DNA of 49,194 nt from an uncultured Clostridia bacterium (GTDB taxonomy: Bacteria > Bacillota > Clostridia > Christensenellales > UBA1242). Positions within the stretch are counted from its first letter, which is position 1. The number at the start of each line of letters is the position of its first letter. The stretch is taken from assembly GCA_934746645.1 (NCBI GenBank), contig CAKVFE010000004.1:1-49194 (forward strand), given 5' to 3'. A program made the translations under genes and the position numbers. Shown here one piece after another: positions 25,672 to 33,915 of this stretch. The notes below the pieces were generated by a model. It was not told the origin of the DNA, did not search any database, and worked only from the letters and a program-made list of their open reading frames with translations.

Positions 25672-26736
25672 ATGACACTTAGCCTATGTATGATAGTAAA
25701 AAATGAAGAACAAACACTAGATAGATGCTTAAATAGTTGTCACGAAGTCTTTGACGAAATAATAATAGTTGACACTGGAAGCACGGACAACACTGTAGCT
25801 ATCACTAAAAAATATACAGACAAAATTTATCATTTTAAATGGGTTGATGATTTTTCATTAGCACGCAATTATTCGTTTAGTTTAGCTACATCTCAATATG
25901 TTATGTGGTTAGATGCTGACGACATAATCAACAAAACAGAACTCGACAAATTGAAAAATTTAAAACTTAAACTAGATGGCAATATTAATACTATAATGTT
26001 AAAGTATGCTATTGCATTTGATGAAAACAACACTCCAACATTTAGCTATTATAGAGAACGAATATTTAAGACTTGTGACAACCCAAAGTGGGAAGACCCA
26101 GTCCACGAAGCAATAGTTCCTTATGGCAATATATTGTACGAAGATATAACTATTGAACACAGAAAAATCAATCAAAGTACTAACCCAAAACGAAATTTAA
26201 AAATTTATGAAGCACTTGTAAAAAACAAAGTTGATTTAAAACCACGCCAATTATTTTACTATGCCCGAGAATTATACTTTAATAGCTATTATAAAAAAGC
26301 AATTAAAGTATTTAAACAATTTCTATTAACAACCAACGGATATAAAGAAAACTATATAGAAGCTTGTCTAAACATATCAAAATGTTATCAACTAATTAAA
26401 GACAACAAAAATGCTCTTGAATGGCTATTTAAAAGTTTTTACTTTGACTTACCTAGAGCTGAAATATTGTGCGAAATTGGAGATATTTATATTAGAGAGT
26501 CAAATTATCAATCAGCAATATACTATTATAAATTAGCATTGCAATGTCAACGCAATCTAAAAAATGGTGGATTTGTACTCAATGATTGTTACGATTTTGT
26601 ACCATACTTACAACTATGTGTATGCTACTATTATCTAGGAGATTTTGAACTATCAAAACAATACCATATACTTGCAAAACAATTAAAGCCCAACAACCCA
26701 ATAGTCATTGCCAACGACAAAATATTTAATAAATAA
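25672..26736 (+). CDS. Family 2 glycosyltransferase with C-terminal TPR-like repeats
   Basis: A 354-residue protein. The GT-A domain (about 1-165) has SLCMIVKNEEQTLDRCL, the nucleotide-binding DTGSTDNT and the metal-binding DxD in WLDADD (near 84-89), and a VHEAIVP acceptor-side motif. Residues about 170-350 form TPR-like helical pairs (FYYARELYFNSYYKKAIKVF, LQLCVCYYYLGDFELSKQYH). This GT2 plus TPR layout also occurs in peptide S/O-glycosyltransferases such as SunS, so a peptide or protein acceptor is possible, but no glycocin precursor is adjacent. No membrane helix. Confidence 0.85.
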   Translation: MTLSLCMIVKNEEQTLDRCLNSCHEVFDEIIIVDTGSTDNTVAITKKYTDKIYHFKWVDDFSLARNYSFSLATSQYVMWLDADDIINKTELDKLKNLKLKLDGNINTIMLKYAIAFDENNTPTFSYYRERIFKTCDNPKWEDPVHEAIVPYGNILYEDITIEHRKINQSTNPKRNLKIYEALVKNKVDLKPRQLFYYARELYFNSYYKKAIKVFKQFLLTTNGYKENYIEACLNISKCYQLIKDNKNALEWLFKSFYFDLPRAEILCEIGDIYIRESNYQSAIYYYKLALQCQRNLKNGGFVLNDCYDFVPYLQLCVCYYYLGDFELSKQYHILAKQLKPNNPIVIANDKIFNK

Positions 26737-26886
26737 AAAACAATTATTACAAAACATTAAACTATTCTTTTATACTAAACTTTACATTTGATATCAAAAT
26801 ACAAACAAAACATTATATAAAATTTATCAATTATTTAATCAAAATAAAATATTTAATATGTTTAATCAATAGAGTTATAAATAAAA

Positions 26887-26917
26887 AAAACTGTAAGACT
26901 TACTTACAGTTTTTATT
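26887..26917. terminator. Terminator of the transglutaminase-like gene (may serve both strands)
   Basis: Stem AAAACTGTAAG/CTTACAGTTTT (26887-26897, 26903-26913) flanked by A and T runs. Confidence 0.85.
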
Positions 26918-26953
26918 TTATATTTTTAATAAATTTTTTGTATTACTTAAAGA

Positions 26954-27802
26954 TTATCTTTCCATTTGTTCTTTAACAACATTAGCCATAAATAATTGTG
27001 ACATCTTAGGGAAAGCAAAATCTTTTTTGTAGTTACGGTCGGTAATTAAAGTTTGGTCTTGCATAAATCCAGCACCATAAGTTTTACCTTCAGCAATAGC
27101 CTTTTTATCAAGTCCTTGCAAAATACCTCTTTCATAAACGCTATCACAATAAAGTTGTTTACCACCAAGGTCTAACTCTACCATAGCGTGGTCACCAAGA
27201 CCAATAACTTGTGCTTCAAGTCCAATTTTTTCAAACATATATGCCAAAACACAACTATCAGCAAGACAAGTTCCAGAACGATTGTAAAGTTCGTAATAAA
27301 CTTCTTTTAAAATCTCTTTGTTGATATTTTCGTGATAAATTTTGTCATTAGCTATTCTCATAAATTGTGTCAAAATAGGGTCATACTCAACATTTTTAAC
27401 AACATAATCGTATACCTTTTTTGCATAACTCATTTTTGTAGCAACATCTTCATTGCCTGCAACCTTTACATCACATTCAGCAAATAATTGAGATACACCC
27501 TTATCTATACCACTAACAAGTTGTTGTGCATTTTTATTTCCAACAGAACTTTCCATTAAATCATAATATTTCTTCAAAGAAGAATGTTTTATCATTTCAA
27601 TAGCTTTCTCTTCTATTGTCATTTCTCTTTTTTGAGATTGTTCATTAGTTGGTTTTACTTCAGGCTTTGGAGCTTCTGGTTGTTTTTCTATAGGCTTAGC
27701 GTCTTCATTCTTAGCTGGTTCAACATTGGTAGCAAATTCGTCATCACTTATTTCACCTACAACAGCTTTAGATTTTTTTCTTCTCTTAAAAAATTCAAAC
27801 AT
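26954..27802 (-). CDS. Transglutaminase-like protein with disordered N-terminal linker
   Basis: A 282-residue protein. The first 80 residues hold a basic patch (FKRRKKSK) and a Glu/Pro/Lys-rich disordered linker. The C-terminal domain has a Cys-His-Asp set in close order: SGTCLADSCVLAY (Cys), GLGDHAMVEL (His) and LYCDSVYE (Asp), matching the transglutaminase-like superfamily. No signal peptide. I start at ATG 27802 (MFEFFKRRKKSK), which has a GGGTGA site downstream of a TATAAT box; a longer frame reaches upstream without support. Peptidase or cross-linking activity cannot be told apart. Confidence 0.75.
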   Translation of the reverse strand: MFEFFKRRKKSKAVVGEISDDEFATNVEPAKNEDAKPIEKQPEAPKPEVKPTNEQSQKREMTIEEKAIEMIKHSSLKKYYDLMESSVGNKNAQQLVSGIDKGVSQLFAECDVKVAGNEDVATKMSYAKKVYDYVVKNVEYDPILTQFMRIANDKIYHENINKEILKEVYYELYNRSGTCLADSCVLAYMFEKIGLEAQVIGLGDHAMVELDLGGKQLYCDSVYERGILQGLDKKAIAEGKTYGAGFMQDQTLITDRNYKKDFAFPKMSQLFMANVVKEQMER

Positions 27803-28182
27803 ATTATTCACCCACATATTTTTCTTTATAATATTATAAATCAAAAATGTCCAATTTGTCAATATGGTGTATTGCAACAAATTGTGGTTTTGTATTGTAA
27901 CCAATGTTGGTTTGTAAGATAAAAATACAACAATATTCAGTAATAAAATTATTGTTTAATCATAATGAATAAAATTAAAAAAAAATGTAAGTATCACAAA
28001 ATATACTTTATCATTATTTGTTGTATAGCAAATAATACTCACTACTCTATTAGACAAATCATTAAAACATTTTTAGACAAAGTGGGAAGCACTTTATGTG
28101 CTGACGGACTTTGCAACCCGTAGGGTTCAAATCCCGATAAAAAAACTGCAAGTATTATATATATACTTACAGTCCATATCAA
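27803..28182. other. Intergenic region with tRNA-derived debris
   Basis: No protein gene. 28084-28137 looks like part of a class II tRNA on the plus strand: a hairpin AGCAC/GTGCT, a variable-arm-like ACGG/CCGT pair and a T-arm GGGTTCAAATCCC (28123-28135). The acceptor stem and D-arm do not form, so it is not a functional tRNA. The right end is the tRNA-Ser terminator. Confidence 0.5.
28139..28173 (-). terminator. Terminator of tRNA-Ser
   Basis: An 11-bp stem with one C-A mismatch (28145-28155 with 28163-28173), followed on the minus strand by seven T (complement of 28139-28145). Confidence 0.75.
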
Positions 28183-28270
28183 TGGCGCTGCAGGAGGGAT
28201 TTGAACCCTCGGTACGTTGCCGTACACACGCTTTCCAAGCGTGCACATTCGACCACTCTGACACCGCAGC
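28183..28270 (-). tRNA. tRNA-Ser (GGA anticodon)
   Basis: An 88-nt class II tRNA with encoded CCA. The acceptor GCTGCGG pairs with CTGCAGC (one G-T wobble), discriminator G. The anticodon arm is ACGCTTGGAAAGCGT, the long variable arm GTACGGCAACGTAC, and the T-arm GAGGGTTCAAATCCCTC. It reads UCC/UCU codons. Confidence 0.95.
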
Positions 28271-28626
28271 AAATATTTATTTCTATAAAATAGCTTTAAG
28301 TGAGAGTGGTCGAATGTGCTAAAGTTGAAAACTTTTTGCACAATAATTGGGGTCCACAAAACTTTAGTTTTGGGGTTAAGGTCACTCTGACACCGCAGCA
28401 AATTATGGAAATAGTTTAAATATCTAAATTAATTATACTTGTATTTTAAATCAATAACAATATCAATATATTACTGCCAAAATTTAACAATTAAATATAA
28501 AAAATTTAGCACCAAAATAAATATACTATAAAAAGGAAAAATTATCAAGTTATTTTAATTTTTTACATACATAATATCAAAAATTTTGCAGACAATATAG
28601 TATACCAATAAAAAGGAGATATTAAT
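28271..28626. other. Intergenic region with direct and inverted copies of tRNA-Ser pieces
   Basis: No protein gene before 28627. 28383-28403 repeats 28254-28274 exactly (the tRNA 5' end and flank), while 28303-28319 is an exact inverted copy of 28243-28259 (D-arm to anticodon stem). Between them are two short palindromes (about 28320-28340 and 28356-28376). The rest to 28626 is plain A+T-rich leader. Confidence 0.6.
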
Positions 28627-28770
28627 ATGGAACAAATTATTAAAACAGGCGAAAAACCAGGTAGTGGCACATATTGTTGCACAAACTGCGGACAAGAAAT
28701 AAGCGTTGGCGAATATGACAAAATGCCACCTTGCCCAAGATGTTCTAATAATGAATTTACATGCAAATAA
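28627..28770 (+). CDS. Small zinc-ribbon protein (47 aa)
   Basis: Forty-seven codons from ATG 28627 behind an AAAAAGGAG site, ending at TAA 28768-28770 and followed by a terminator. Residues 15-47 form a zinc ribbon: YCCTNCGQE supplies CxxC, PPCPRC supplies a second CxxC. The short N-terminus EQIIKTGEKPGSGTY leads into the first knuckle as in rubredoxin-type zinc-ribbon families. It is a complete stand-alone domain; nucleic acid or protein binding is possible, function unknown. Confidence 0.85.
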   Translation: MEQIIKTGEKPGSGTYCCTNCGQEISVGEYDKMPPCPRCSNNEFTCK

Positions 28771-28792
28771 TTAGTTTAGACAACTAGATAAG

Positions 28793-28817
28793 CTAGCACA
28801 TAAGTGCTAGTTTTTTT
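28793..28817 (+). terminator. Terminator of the zinc-ribbon gene
   Basis: Stem CTAGCAC/GTGCTAG with an ATAA loop, then seven T. Confidence 0.85.
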
Positions 28818-28918
28818 ATTCATACTTTCCTTTTTATCTTCTTACCATTATTTTACTTTATATTTAAATTAATTTTTATTAAAATAGTCATGTAATAAAA
28901 ATATTTTAAGGATATATT

Positions 28919-29422
28919 ATGGTTTACAAATGGAATTACAAAACACCAGCACAATATGATGATTTATGTATGACTAGTGACGGAGAATATCTTACTGGGT
29001 TGTGGTTTAAACAATCTTCAGATGAGAAAAAACACAACTATAAAAATGCAGAAGAAAAAGATTTGCCAATATTTAAACAAACCACTAAATGGCTAGACAA
29101 TTATTTTGCTGGAGTCGAAAATATAGATACTCCAAAATATTTGATATCCAATATTACTCCATTTAGAAAAAGAGTTATTGATATAATGCTAAAGATACCT
29201 TATGGCAAAACTATAAGTTATGGCGATATAGCCAACGAAATAGCAAAAGATATGGGATTAAGAAAAATGTCTTCTCAAGCAGTTGGTGGAGCTGTCGGTT
29301 GGAATCCAATTTGTATTATTATACCCTGCCACAGAGTGATTGGATCTGATGGGAAACTTGTAGGATATGGTGGTGGACTAAACAACAAGATAAGTTTGTT
29401 AAAGCACGAAAAAGCAATTTAA
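28919..29422 (+). CDS. ogt: Methylated-DNA--protein-cysteine methyltransferase
   Basis: A 167-residue suicide repair enzyme that takes the methyl group from O6-methylguanine onto its own cysteine. The active site PCHRV lies at 136-140 (Cys137), preceded by the helix-turn-helix YGKTISYGDIANEIAK (about 95-110) and AVGGAVGWNP, and followed by GKLVGYGGG. The N-terminal ribonuclease-like domain (about 1-75) is present. Standard length, single gene with AAGGA site and own terminator. Confidence 0.96.
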   Translation: MVYKWNYKTPAQYDDLCMTSDGEYLTGLWFKQSSDEKKHNYKNAEEKDLPIFKQTTKWLDNYFAGVENIDTPKYLISNITPFRKRVIDIMLKIPYGKTISYGDIANEIAKDMGLRKMSSQAVGGAVGWNPICIIIPCHRVIGSDGKLVGYGGGLNNKISLLKHEKAI

Positions 29423-29430
29423 TACTAACA

Positions 29431-29463
29431 AAAAACAACTAATCAATGACTAGTTGTTTTTTA
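29431..29463 (+). terminator. Terminator of ogt
   Basis: Stem AAAAACAACTA/TAGTTGTTTTT (29431-29441, 29451-29461), then T. Confidence 0.88.
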
Positions 29464-29550
29464 AATTATATGCCGATGATAGTTAGGTTATAGTCTTACC
29501 ATTATCTTTTTTAAATTATTACAATGGTACAATATTTATCTAGATAATTA

Positions 29551-29579
29551 GAAAAAAAAGAAACCCAAGACTTGGGTTT
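29551..29579 (-). terminator. Terminator of the tRNA operon
   Basis: Palindrome AAACCCAAG/CTTGGGTTT (29561-29579) followed on the minus strand by eight T (complement of 29552-29559). Confidence 0.85.
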
Positions 29580-29589
29580 AATGTTGTGA

Positions 29590-29666
29590 TGGTAGCGGCG
29601 GTGGGATTCGAACCTACGACCTTGCGGGTATGAACCGCACGCTATAACCAACTAAGCTACGCCGCC
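29590..29666 (-). tRNA. tRNA-Met (CAT), elongator type
   Basis: A 77-nt tRNA with encoded CCA; 5' GGCGGCG, anticodon loop TTCATAC, T-arm GTAGGTTCGAATCCCAC. The first acceptor pair is G-C-type, unlike the initiator at 29752. Third gene of the three-tRNA unit. Confidence 0.93.
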
Positions 29667-29672
29667 AAATAA

Positions 29673-29747
29673 TGGTAGTCCCAAGGGGAATCGAACCCCT
29701 GACTCCACCGTGAAAGGGTGATGTCTTAACCTCTTGACCATGGGACC
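29673..29747 (-). tRNA. tRNA-Glu (TTC)
   Basis: A 75-nt tRNA with encoded CCA; acceptor GGTCCCA/TGGGACT, anticodon arm CACCCTTTCACGGTG, T-arm AGGGGTTCGATTCCCCT. Second gene of the unit. Confidence 0.95.
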
Positions 29748-29751
29748 ATAA

Positions 29752-29828
<77 letters not shown>

Positions 29829-29856
29829 ACGACTACTTTATCACAAAAGCAATATA

Positions 29857-29885
29857 ATAATACCTAATTATAGTCTAATTGTCAA
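29857..29885 (-). promoter_or_regulatory. Promoter of the tRNA-fMet/Glu/Met operon
   Basis: Minus strand TTGACA (29885-29880), 17-bp spacer, TATTAT (29862-29857), about 28 nt before the first tRNA. Confidence 0.8.
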
Positions 29886-30101
29886 TAACTTTTATAAAAT
29901 ATTTTTTTATTTTATTTTTTACACATTGTATTATTTTTATTGGTCTTTTAATAATACAATTAAAATATTTTTCATATCAACATATATTTATAAATACTCT
30001 TGCGTTAATCCCATAGCATTTACTCAACATTATAAGTACTATTGTTACAACTAATGCCACATAGTATACTATGAAATATATTTAACAATAATGACTACAT
30101 A

Positions 30102-30147
30102 ATAAAAAAATAAAAGACTAATGTATATAAAACAATAGTCTTTTATT
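30102..30147 (-). terminator. Terminator of the SIMPL gene
   Basis: Stem AATAAAAGACTA/TAGTCTTTTATT with a 15-nt loop; the minus strand continues into a T run (complement of 30102-30108). Confidence 0.8.
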
Positions 30148-30162
30148 GGTATTAACAATATT

Positions 30163-30822
30163 CTATTTTGTTACAAACAAACAGTAGATTTCTTTTTCAA
30201 CAACGACATCTTCTGGTACGAAAACAGTTTGAATACTTTCGCTTACTGCTCTTGCACTAGCTTTTGCACAATACATCATTTCGTTAGAACCCAATCTACT
30301 TTCACTAGTTAGTTTTTCATCAAAAGGTTCAAAACTTACTTTAACACAATCTTTCAATTCTTTACCACTTGCACTTGCAATAAATTTAGCTTGCATTTCT
30401 GCATCTTTATATGCAAGTTTTAAAAGTTCTTCTTCAGCACTCTTTTCATCTTTAATAGCAAAGTCAATACGATAAGCAGGAGCATCATCGAAAGCACTTG
30501 TCTTTTCCATAAGTTGTGACAACTTTTCCATATCATAATCAAACTTGATTCTTGCAGATTGATTAAATACAAAACCTTTAGAAACATATATACGCTTCAT
30601 ATTGTCGTATTCCCTATTTTCGCTTACTCTAAAAGAGCGAGTTTTAAAATCTTCTTTTTTAAATCCCAAGCTTAACAATAGGCTTAAATATTTTTCAACT
30701 CCAGCTGTACCTTGTTGCAATACTTGTTCATAAGTTTTTTCTTTAGCATTAAAATCAAAATTAATTACTATTTGGTCTGGTTTAAAATTTAATTTTCCTT
30801 TACCCATTACTACAATATCCAT
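30163..30822 (-). CDS. SIMPL (DUF541) domain protein
   Basis: A 219-residue protein with the SIMPL fold across its length: an N-terminal MGKGKLNFKPDQIVINFDF strand, KEDFKTRSFRVSENREYD (the family's 'T..f.v...y' region), the helical pair around LAYKDAEMQAKFIASASGKEL, and a C-terminal MMYCAKASARAVSES strand. Most DUF541 proteins are exported; this one has no signal peptide and should be cytosolic. Function unknown; some relatives have been linked to kinase signalling or stress tolerance. Ribosome binding site AAAGGAG. The purine permease gene lies upstream in the same direction, 36 nt away, so co-transcription is likely. Confidence 0.85.
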   Translation of the reverse strand: MDIVVMGKGKLNFKPDQIVINFDFNAKEKTYEQVLQQGTAGVEKYLSLLLSLGFKKEDFKTRSFRVSENREYDNMKRIYVSKGFVFNQSARIKFDYDMEKLSQLMEKTSAFDDAPAYRIDFAIKDEKSAEEELLKLAYKDAEMQAKFIASASGKELKDCVKVSFEPFDEKLTSESRLGSNEMMYCAKASARAVSESIQTVFVPEDVVVEKEIYCLFVTK

Positions 30823-30858
30823 AATAATTCTCCTTTTATTTTTAATTAAAATATTGTG

Positions 30859-32364
30859 CTACATTAAATTCATCATTACAAAATACAATACAAATAATAC
30901 GCTAACAATATAAGTAAATACATTTATTTTTTTATAATTACCTGTAAACAAATTGATTAATGTATAACTTACTATACCCAACGCAATACCTAAAGTAATA
31001 TTGCTTGTAAGTGGCATAACAATAATTGTAAGTACTGCAGGTATTGACTGAGTCAAATCTTTAAGTTCAAAATCAGCAACTGAATCAAACATTAATATAC
31101 CTACCAATATAAGCGCAGGTGCTGTAGCAGAAGTTGGTATCAACATAACCAATGGACTTAAAAACATAGCTAGTAAAAACAATACACTAGTAACAATATT
31201 GCTAAAGCCTGTTCTGGCTCCACTAGCAATACCAGCCGAACTTTCTACATAACTTGTTGCATTAGGTATACCCATACAAGCACTATATATTGCACTACAA
31301 CCATCTACCATCATTGCCTTATTCATATTGATTACTTGTCCGTTTTTGTCAAAAAGGTTACCTTTCTTGGCAGTAGCATACAATGTACCAACAGTATCAA
31401 ACATATCTATCAAAGTAACTGCAAATACTATAAGCAATACACTTAATATAGAAGTAACTATATTACCACTAAACAAACCAGCAAAATCAAACTTAAATAA
31501 TGTCTTATCAGCAAGTTCTTTAAATGGTGGCAACCAACTATTGTTGGCTAGTACAGCAAATGGATTATGTCCCATACACAACTCTATAATAATGTTAAGA
31601 ACAGTACCACTTACAATACCAATAAATATAGAACCTTTAACATTTTTGATATACAACACAACCATTACAAAGAAACTTACCAATGCAACTATTGGTGCAA
31701 ACGATGTTGCATTGCCATTAAGCAAATCCAATATTCCACTATTGCTACCCATACCAATACCAAGTATAAACAATCCAACACCTACTGGCATTGCTACCTT
31801 TACACAATTTGGTATTGCGTCTACCATCTTTCGTCTTAATCCTGTAACAGTTATTACTAAGAATGCAACTCCTGCCATAAAACTTATTGCCATACCTTGA
31901 GCAAAAGTATATTGTCCAGAAATTACTAATTGTGCTACATAACTACATAGTCCAATACCCGGTGCAAGAATGATAGGTAGATTGACAAAGAACGCCATAG
32001 ATAATGTTGCAATAACTATAGTAAATATTGTTGCTAAAAACAATGCTTTCCATAGTGTTCCACCATCAACATTGTTAAACAATCCCGGTATAACAACTAG
32101 TATGTATGATATAACTAAGAAGTTGATTATTCCACCAAACGACTCTCTTCCAAAAGTACTTCCTCTTTCTGAGATTTTGAAAAAGTTGTCTACCTTGCCC
32201 CAAAACTTTTTACTTTTATTTTTGTTGTTTGTATTATTTGACGGCATATTGTCAACACTTGTTACATTAGTATCATTGTTTATGTTATCAGTCTGATTTT
32301 CTGATACATCTAAAACAATGTCTTGGTTGTCCGTAATATTATTGTTTTCTGCATTTTCACTCAT
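30859..32364 (-). CDS. NCS2-type purine permease (AzgA-like adenine/guanine/hypoxanthine transporter)
   Basis: A 501-residue transporter. About 65 N-terminal residues are polar and Asn/Asp-rich; then FFKISERGSTFGRESFGGIINFLVISYIL opens the AzgA-type core, with NLPIILAPGIGLCSYVA (usually 'APGMGLNA' region), FVTLIDMFDTVGTLYA (the conserved D-x-FDTxGT motif) and a long helical C-terminus, about 12-14 membrane helices in all. It should import purine bases with protons. Start ATG 32364 (MSENAENNN) is chosen; the frame extends further without a ribosome binding site. No purine riboswitch was seen upstream. Confidence 0.9.
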   Translation of the reverse strand: MSENAENNNITDNQDIVLDVSENQTDNINNDTNVTSVDNMPSNNTNNKNKSKKFWGKVDNFFKISERGSTFGRESFGGIINFLVISYILVVIPGLFNNVDGGTLWKALFLATIFTIVIATLSMAFFVNLPIILAPGIGLCSYVAQLVISGQYTFAQGMAISFMAGVAFLVITVTGLRRKMVDAIPNCVKVAMPVGVGLFILGIGMGSNSGILDLLNGNATSFAPIVALVSFFVMVVLYIKNVKGSIFIGIVSGTVLNIIIELCMGHNPFAVLANNSWLPPFKELADKTLFKFDFAGLFSGNIVTSILSVLLIVFAVTLIDMFDTVGTLYATAKKGNLFDKNGQVINMNKAMMVDGCSAIYSACMGIPNATSYVESSAGIASGARTGFSNIVTSVLFLLAMFLSPLVMLIPTSATAPALILVGILMFDSVADFELKDLTQSIPAVLTIIVMPLTSNITLGIALGIVSYTLINLFTGNYKKINVFTYIVSVLFVLYFVMMNLM

Positions 32365-32491
32365 CAGCCATTTTCTCCATATTATTTTTTTGTAGTATAT
32401 CACACAACGAAAAACATAACAAATAAACTTGCAAATATACACGATATATAAGTATAATTAAGTACAAACTTTTTAAAAAGGAATAACATAT

Positions 32492-32707
32492 ATGTCAGTA
32501 ACTCTTAATCCAGATGAAAAAATTGTCGCTCAAATACGAGAAGGTCTTAAACGCACTGGTGGATATTGCCCTTGCAAACTAGAACATATTGAAGACAACA
32601 AATGTATGTGTAAAGAATTTAGAGAACAAATCAAAGACCCAAAATTTGAAGGTTTTTGTCATTGTATGCTTTACTACAAAAGTTTAGACAATAAAAATAC
32701 AAAATAA
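32492..32707 (+). CDS. Ferredoxin-thioredoxin reductase catalytic-chain-like protein
   Basis: A 71-residue protein with three Cys-x-Cys motifs: CPC (26-28), CMC (38-40) and CHC (56-58), the last in GFCHCMLYYK. These are the signatures of the FTR catalytic subunit, which holds a [4Fe-4S] cluster next to a redox disulfide. The plant/cyanobacterial spacing is CPC-x16-CPC-x8-CHC; here it is x9 and x15, as in compact bacterial versions. It may reduce a thioredoxin or be an iron-sulfur electron carrier. Ribosome binding site AAAAAGGA and a -10 (TATAAT) upstream; own terminator. No FTR variable subunit is nearby. Confidence 0.88.
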   Translation: MSVTLNPDEKIVAQIREGLKRTGGYCPCKLEHIEDNKCMCKEFREQIKDPKFEGFCHCMLYYKSLDNKNTK

Positions 32708-32746
32708 ATATATCATCAATATTTTCATACAGACAAAATTAAAAAC

Positions 32747-32775
32747 AAAAAGTATGTGCTAGCATACTTTTTTAT
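32747..32775 (+). terminator. Terminator of the FTR-like gene
   Basis: Stem AAAAAGTATG/CATACTTTTT (32747-32756, 32763-32772) with a TGCTAG loop, then T. Confidence 0.88.
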
Positions 32776-32856
32776 TTTTGTCTAAACCTTAATTGTGTTA
32801 CTATATAATTAGTAATGTTATTAATTAATAATTAATCAAAGGATAATTGTTGTTTT

Positions 32857-33819
32857 ATGGAAAAGCCAACTAAGTTATATAAATATTATCGCAATAAAAA
32901 TTATGTTTTCAACACCATAACCAATGGACAACTATATTTTTCTACAGCTGATAAATTTAATGATCCATACGATTGTTATATAGGTATCAACAAAAGGGAG
33001 TTTTATAAAAAATACTTTTTATCTCTTTTAAAAGAAAACAATTTAGATAAATTTTATAAAGATTTTTTAGAAAACTACTATGACAATACTGTAAGAAAAG
33101 AACTTCAATTTAATGCTGTTGAAGACTTTGTTATGATTAATACTCGCAATAATAAAAATCCAGTACTAAATCAATTATTAAACAAAGTAGAAAAAAGATA
33201 TATAAGCTATGCCAAACAAATACACAAACTTAAACGCAGTTTATATATATGTTGTTTTTCTAACACTGACATAGAATCTTCTATACAGATGTGGGCTTAC
33301 TATGCTAATAATTACAATGGTTATTGTTGTACTTATCAATTAGATACTAATACAAAATCTAAAAAACATAACACACTTGCAAAAATGTTTTATGACCACT
33401 TATACCCTATCAACTATACAGAAAAACTGATAAATGTTGATATTGACCAATTACTCACACTTGAACCAAAGCACTTAAATGAAAGCACATATATAAAAGA
33501 ACTTGTATTTTTAGCTAGTCAAAGTAAATATAAAAAATGGGAAAACGAGTCAGAATATCGCTTGATATTCGACCAAGAAGACTTTATCAACAATGGTGGC
33601 AACATCAATACAGGACTTATCAATTTTCCATTTTTGTCACAATTAACATTAGGTAGAGATATACCAAAAGAAAAACAACGCCAATTTTTGGAAAAGTTGA
33701 AAGATGTAGAAATCAACCGAATAAGTTATTCTTATCACGAATACAAACTTGGACAAGACTGGGACAATGAGTCGATTTTGCACAACCTTAAAGTAAAACT
33801 AAGAATTGATGAAGATTAA
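32857..33819 (+). CDS. DUF2971 protein
   Basis: A 320-residue soluble protein with the DUF2971 landmarks: LYKYYRNKNYVFNTITNGQL leading to FSTADKFNDPYDC (about 29-41), CFSNTDIESSIQMWAYYANNYNGYC (around 130-155), and KKWENESEYRLIF (near 226-238). The family is widespread in mobile and defence-rich regions but its activity is not established. The ribosome binding site AAAGGA is present. It is followed at 96 nt by the HTH-AAA-CYTH gene in the same direction, with no terminator between, so they may share a transcript. Confidence 0.85.
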   Translation: MEKPTKLYKYYRNKNYVFNTITNGQLYFSTADKFNDPYDCYIGINKREFYKKYFLSLLKENNLDKFYKDFLENYYDNTVRKELQFNAVEDFVMINTRNNKNPVLNQLLNKVEKRYISYAKQIHKLKRSLYICCFSNTDIESSIQMWAYYANNYNGYCCTYQLDTNTKSKKHNTLAKMFYDHLYPINYTEKLINVDIDQLLTLEPKHLNESTYIKELVFLASQSKYKKWENESEYRLIFDQEDFINNGGNINTGLINFPFLSQLTLGRDIPKEKQRQFLEKLKDVEINRISYSYHEYKLGQDWDNESILHNLKVKLRIDED

Positions 33820-33915
33820 TAAAATTTTACAAAAAATATTCTACTTAGATTCGACAAATTAAATTTGAAATTAAAATAACTTTTAGATACAATAGAAGTC
33901 CAATAAGGAGAAAAT

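Larger units (their letters stand above)
29829..30162. other. Intergenic region upstream of the tRNA operon
   Basis: Holds the tRNA promoter (29857-29885) at one end and the SIMPL-gene terminator (30102-30147) at the other. The A+T-rich middle shows no gene or strong structure. Confidence 0.6.

Noticed and set aside
28084..28137. Functional suppressor-like tRNA (TTA-like anticodon)
   Set aside because: The hairpin loop has five bases if the stem is five pairs, no acceptor stem or D-arm forms, and the T-stem has a mismatch; it is a fragment.
28042..28401. 119-codon minus-strand reading frame across tRNA-Ser
   Set aside because: It runs straight through the tRNA and its debris, has no ribosome binding site and reads like translated tRNA (typical spurious GFEP/PPAAP strings).
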